Of a DNA stretch of 64,000 nucleotides, positions 62,124 through 64,000 are shown one piece after another. Numbering within the stretch: the first letter of the stretch is position 1; every line of letters starts with the position of its first letter. Below the pieces are notes generated by a model. The model made no database searches. It had not been told where the DNA came from and saw only the letters and a program-made list of their open reading frames with translations. Where the stretch lies: positions 4,216,001 through 4,280,000 of the forward strand of contig NZ_CP075896.1 of the NCBI RefSeq assembly GCF_018604545.1. Reading direction: 5' to 3'. This DNA comes from Streptomyces koelreuteriae (lineage in GTDB: Bacteria; Actinomycetota; Actinomycetes; Streptomycetales; Streptomycetaceae). Both the position numbers and the translations under genes were made by a program.

Positions 62124-62789
62124 ATGCGCGAGATCCTCGGAAGGCGACGCAGGCTCCTGTCCAAGCGCGGTGACGGGACGCCTGAGCTGATCGGCTCGGC
62201 CCTGACCTACGCGACGGAATGGCAGTGGCCCGTACTCCCGGGCGTGGCGGCGGACCCGCAGGTGGCGGGCCGCTGCGGATGCCCCGACCCCGAGTGCACG
62301 GTGCCCGGCGCGCACCCCTTCGACCCCGGCCTCCTCGCGGCCACCACCGACGGACGCATGATCCGCTGGTGGTGGGGCAACCGGCCCGCGGCGCCGATCG
62401 TCATGGCCACCGGCGGCAAGGCGCCCTGCGCGGTCTCGCTGCCCGCCCTGCCGGCCGCCCGCGCCCTGGAGGCGCTCGACCGCATGGGCATGCGGCTCGG
62501 CCCGGTCGTCGCCTCCCCCGCCCGCTGGGCGATTCTTGTGAAGCCGTACTCCATGGAGCAGCTCGGCGAACTGCTCTACGCCAAGGACTTCGTGCCCGGC
62601 TCCCTCCGCTTCCACAGCGAGGGCGGCTATCTGGCCCTGCCGCCGTCCGAGACGGGCCAGGGCGAGATCCGCTGGGAGCGGGCGCCGCTGCCCGGCTCCG
62701 CCTCTCCGTGGGTGCCCGATGTCGAGGCCGTGGTGGACGCGGTGGTCGAAGCCCTCACTCGTACGGGTGTGAGCGCGCCCGAGTTCTAG
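62124..62789 (+). CDS. Bifunctional DNA primase/polymerase-like (prim-pol N-terminal) protein
   Basis: The 221-residue protein MREILGRRRRLLSKRGDGTP has a Cys-rich segment (AGRCGCPDPECTVPGAHPF), RMIRWWWGNRPAAPIVMATG and LGPVVASPARWAILVKPYS. This is the pattern I associate with stand-alone Streptomyces prim-pol-domain proteins related to plasmid and phage primase-polymerases. The catalytic acidic DxD is not obvious, so it may only bind DNA. It sits in native chromosome, not in the mobile element. GGAAAGGAACG precedes the ATG. Confidence 0.72.
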   Translation: MREILGRRRRLLSKRGDGTPELIGSALTYATEWQWPVLPGVAADPQVAGRCGCPDPECTVPGAHPFDPGLLAATTDGRMIRWWWGNRPAAPIVMATGGKAPCAVSLPALPAARALEALDRMGMRLGPVVASPARWAILVKPYSMEQLGELLYAKDFVPGSLRFHSEGGYLALPPSETGQGEIRWERAPLPGSASPWVPDVEAVVDAVVEALTRTGVSAPEF

Positions 62790-62844
62790 GAGCGTCGGGC
62801 GCGCCGGGCCCGGCGTGGGCCTCGGGGCGTTAAGTTCCGGGGTC

Positions 62845-63492
62845 ATGCCGCGTCATGCCCGGGGCCGCTCCCGGGACCCCCGAAAGGCCAGACTGTTCGC
62901 CCTCGCGGGCGTCGTGGCGGTGTGCGCGGTCGCACTGCCGCTGGCGGTGGCGTCCGCGGGATCCGTGCATTCCGATCGCCACTCCGGTCTCTCTTCGGAT
63001 CGGCGTTCACAGGACGAGGTACGTCCCTCTCCGGCCGGTCCCTCTCCGCGCAGTGCCTCTCCGGGCGCCGACGACAAGGCGCTCGGGGCGTCCCGAAGCG
63101 CGCCCTCCGCCGTTCCGGGCCTGCCCACACTGGGTCAGGGCCTGGCGACCGCCGTGCGCTGCGGTCCCGAAGTCTCCTCCCCCGACGGCATCGAGGCACA
63201 GACCTGTGTCGTGACGCAGGGTGCGCGGACCTGGGCGCGGACGTACTACCGCAACGCGACCGGCGAGGCGCTGGACGCCGTACTGACCCTGATGGAGCCC
63301 GGTGCCCGGACCGTGCGGATGACGTGTGCGGTGAGCGCCGAGGACGAGCCGCGGACGTGCGAGACGCCCCGGGAGCCGGTGCGAGGGGATCTGGCGGCGT
63401 ACACGGCGGTCGCGGAGTTCGCCCGGCGGGCCGGAGAGGGTCCGCTGCTGCTGCGCTCGGGAAGCAACTCACCGGTGTGGACGGGCAGTTGA
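62845..63492 (+). CDS. Secreted protein of unknown function
   Basis: The 215-residue protein has a basic start MPRHARGRSRDPRKARLFAL, a signal-peptide helix (LFALAGVVAVCAVALPLAVA) and a Ser/Pro-rich linker of about 60 residues. A small domain follows with GTGxxC-like pairs (AVRCGPEVSSPDGIEAQTCV and VRMTCAVSAEDEPRTCET), four cysteines that may form disulfides. No family recognised. The longer start at 62815 is rejected for position. It has its own terminator at 63534. Confidence 0.75.
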   Translation: MPRHARGRSRDPRKARLFALAGVVAVCAVALPLAVASAGSVHSDRHSGLSSDRRSQDEVRPSPAGPSPRSASPGADDKALGASRSAPSAVPGLPTLGQGLATAVRCGPEVSSPDGIEAQTCVVTQGARTWARTYYRNATGEALDAVLTLMEPGARTVRMTCAVSAEDEPRTCETPREPVRGDLAAYTAVAEFARRAGEGPLLLRSGSNSPVWTGS

Positions 63493-63533
63493 CGAGCGGC
63501 TGCGTTCGGTGAACGTTCGCGGAGACGAAAAGA

Positions 63534-63571
63534 CCCGGTTGCTGGCGACGGGGGATGCACCAGCAACCGGG
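63534..63571 (+). terminator. Intrinsic terminator after the secreted-protein gene
   Basis: CCCGGTTGCTGG at 63534-63545 pairs perfectly with CCAGCAACCGGG at 63560-63571 (12 bp, loop 14 nt), 41 bp after the stop. Confidence 0.8.
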
Positions 63572-63688
63572 CTACAGGAACGGTAACAAGAGATCGGCGG
63601 TTCGCAAATTCGATCTCTCCCTTTCCAGTCACCGACTGGCTTGTCTCCAGCGGGAGTTGTGAGAGGAGTCACCGGTTTCGGGGCGCAC

Positions 63689-63724
63689 GGGTCCGGCCGG
63701 CCGGGGTGGCGGCCGGCCGGACCC
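63689..63724. terminator. Bidirectional terminator between convergent genes
   Basis: GGGTCCGGCCGGCC at 63689-63702 pairs perfectly with GGCCGGCCGGACCC at 63711-63724 (14 bp, 8-nt loop). It lies between the rightward secreted-protein gene and the leftward gene ending at 63736. Confidence 0.8.
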
Positions 63725-63735
63725 GGTGGCGCACA

Positions 63736-64000
63736 TCAGCTCAGCGTGACCTGCCGGTTGGTGAGGCCGCCGCGGGCGCGGCGCTCGTCCGGGGTGAGCG
63801 GCGTCTCCGTGGCCAGGGCGGCGGCGAGGCGCTCGGCGAACTCCGCCGCCGGCTTCTCCACGTCCTCGGCCGTGACCCCGCTCGGCAGGTCCCACACCGG
63901 CACCGTGAGCCCGTGAGCGCGGAAGGAGCCCACCAGGCGGGTGCCCTCGCCGAGGCTGGAGCGGCCCGCGGCGTGCAGCCGCGCGAGAGCGTCCAGAAGC
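63736..64000 (-). CDS. DUF5926-like protein, C-terminal part (cut by window edge)
   Basis: The visible 87 codons read LLDALARLHAAGRSSLGEGT, GSFRAHGLTVPVWDLPSGVT and end GGLTNRQVTLS. I recognise this as the C-terminus of a conserved actinobacterial protein, most likely the DUF5926 family, but only the end is visible. The start lies beyond 64000. Function unknown. Confidence 0.6.
   Translation of the reverse strand, partial: LLDALARLHAAGRSSLGEGTRLVGSFRAHGLTVPVWDLPSGVTAEDVEKPAAEFAERLAAALATETPLTPDERRARGGLTNRQVTLS

Overview
The window is high-GC actinobacterial chromosome, almost certainly Streptomyces. Diagnostic genes are ssgR-ssgA (sporulation-specific cell-division control), a fused cydCD next to cydAB behind a Rex operator, and many ParB parS-type sites (TGTTTCACGTGAAACA). 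The gene order also matches what I remember of the region beside oriC in S. coelicolor (ptpA, ssgR, ssgA, thiC, hisC, cydABCD, serS, pheA, copper genes). The parS sites and two DnaA-box clusters agree with an origin-proximal position.

Layout. 1-6.9 kb: a LysR regulator cut by the left edge, a PLP sulfur-amino-acid enzyme overlapping ptpA, a small membrane protein, a cupin, a DUF5326 protein, ssgR, ssgA and a YibE/F membrane protein with a long Gly/His tail. 7-8.9 kb: a TPP riboswitch and thiC. 8.79-20.92 kb: an integrated mobile element of about 12.1 kb, of the actinomycete integrative and conjugative element (AICE) type, inserted by a large serine integrase into the 3' part of thiC. It brings its own replacement thiC tail, and the displaced original tail lies beyond the right junction. 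The element carries a lactococcin-972-like secreted protein with a membrane partner, a phosphotransferase, XRE and GntR regulators, an ATPase, a replication initiator, a transfer ATPase and small AICE proteins. The transfer ATPase lacks its Walker A region and the replication gene is frameshifted at its 5' end, so the element looks decayed for transfer. A nested palindrome of about 170 nt in it may be a single-strand origin or a structured RNA.

21-36.6 kb: a membrane protein, a metallophosphatase, a LacI regulator, hisC, the cytochrome bd operon (cydA, cydB, cydCD), an M23 peptidase, a HAD hydrolase, an LLM F420-type oxidoreductase and kptA. 36.6-46.5 kb: a DnaA-box cluster, an alpha/beta-hydrolase-SDR fusion, a four-gene ABC transporter operon, a tRNA-like locus with an enlarged anticodon arm, a second HAD hydrolase overlapping serS, a second DnaA-box cluster and pheA. 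46.5-52.8 kb: a leftward periplasmic copper-handling operon (ycnI-type, Sco1, PCu(A)C, CopC-CopD fusion, DyP peroxidase). 53-64 kb: an anti-sigma-type ATPase, a parS pair, a fused alpha-beta glycyl-tRNA synthetase, a Tat-exported intradiol-dioxygenase-like protein, a CitG-like protein, Xaa-Pro aminopeptidase, a GAF-PP2C phosphatase, a prim-pol-like protein, a secreted protein and the end of a DUF5926-like gene.

The most notable points are the thiC-tail-swapping element, the parS-like repeats inside the thiC riboswitch, the tRNA-like gene, and the fused GlyQS in a genus that normally uses the unrelated homodimeric GlyRS. No tools were run. All family calls come from reading motifs and from memory.
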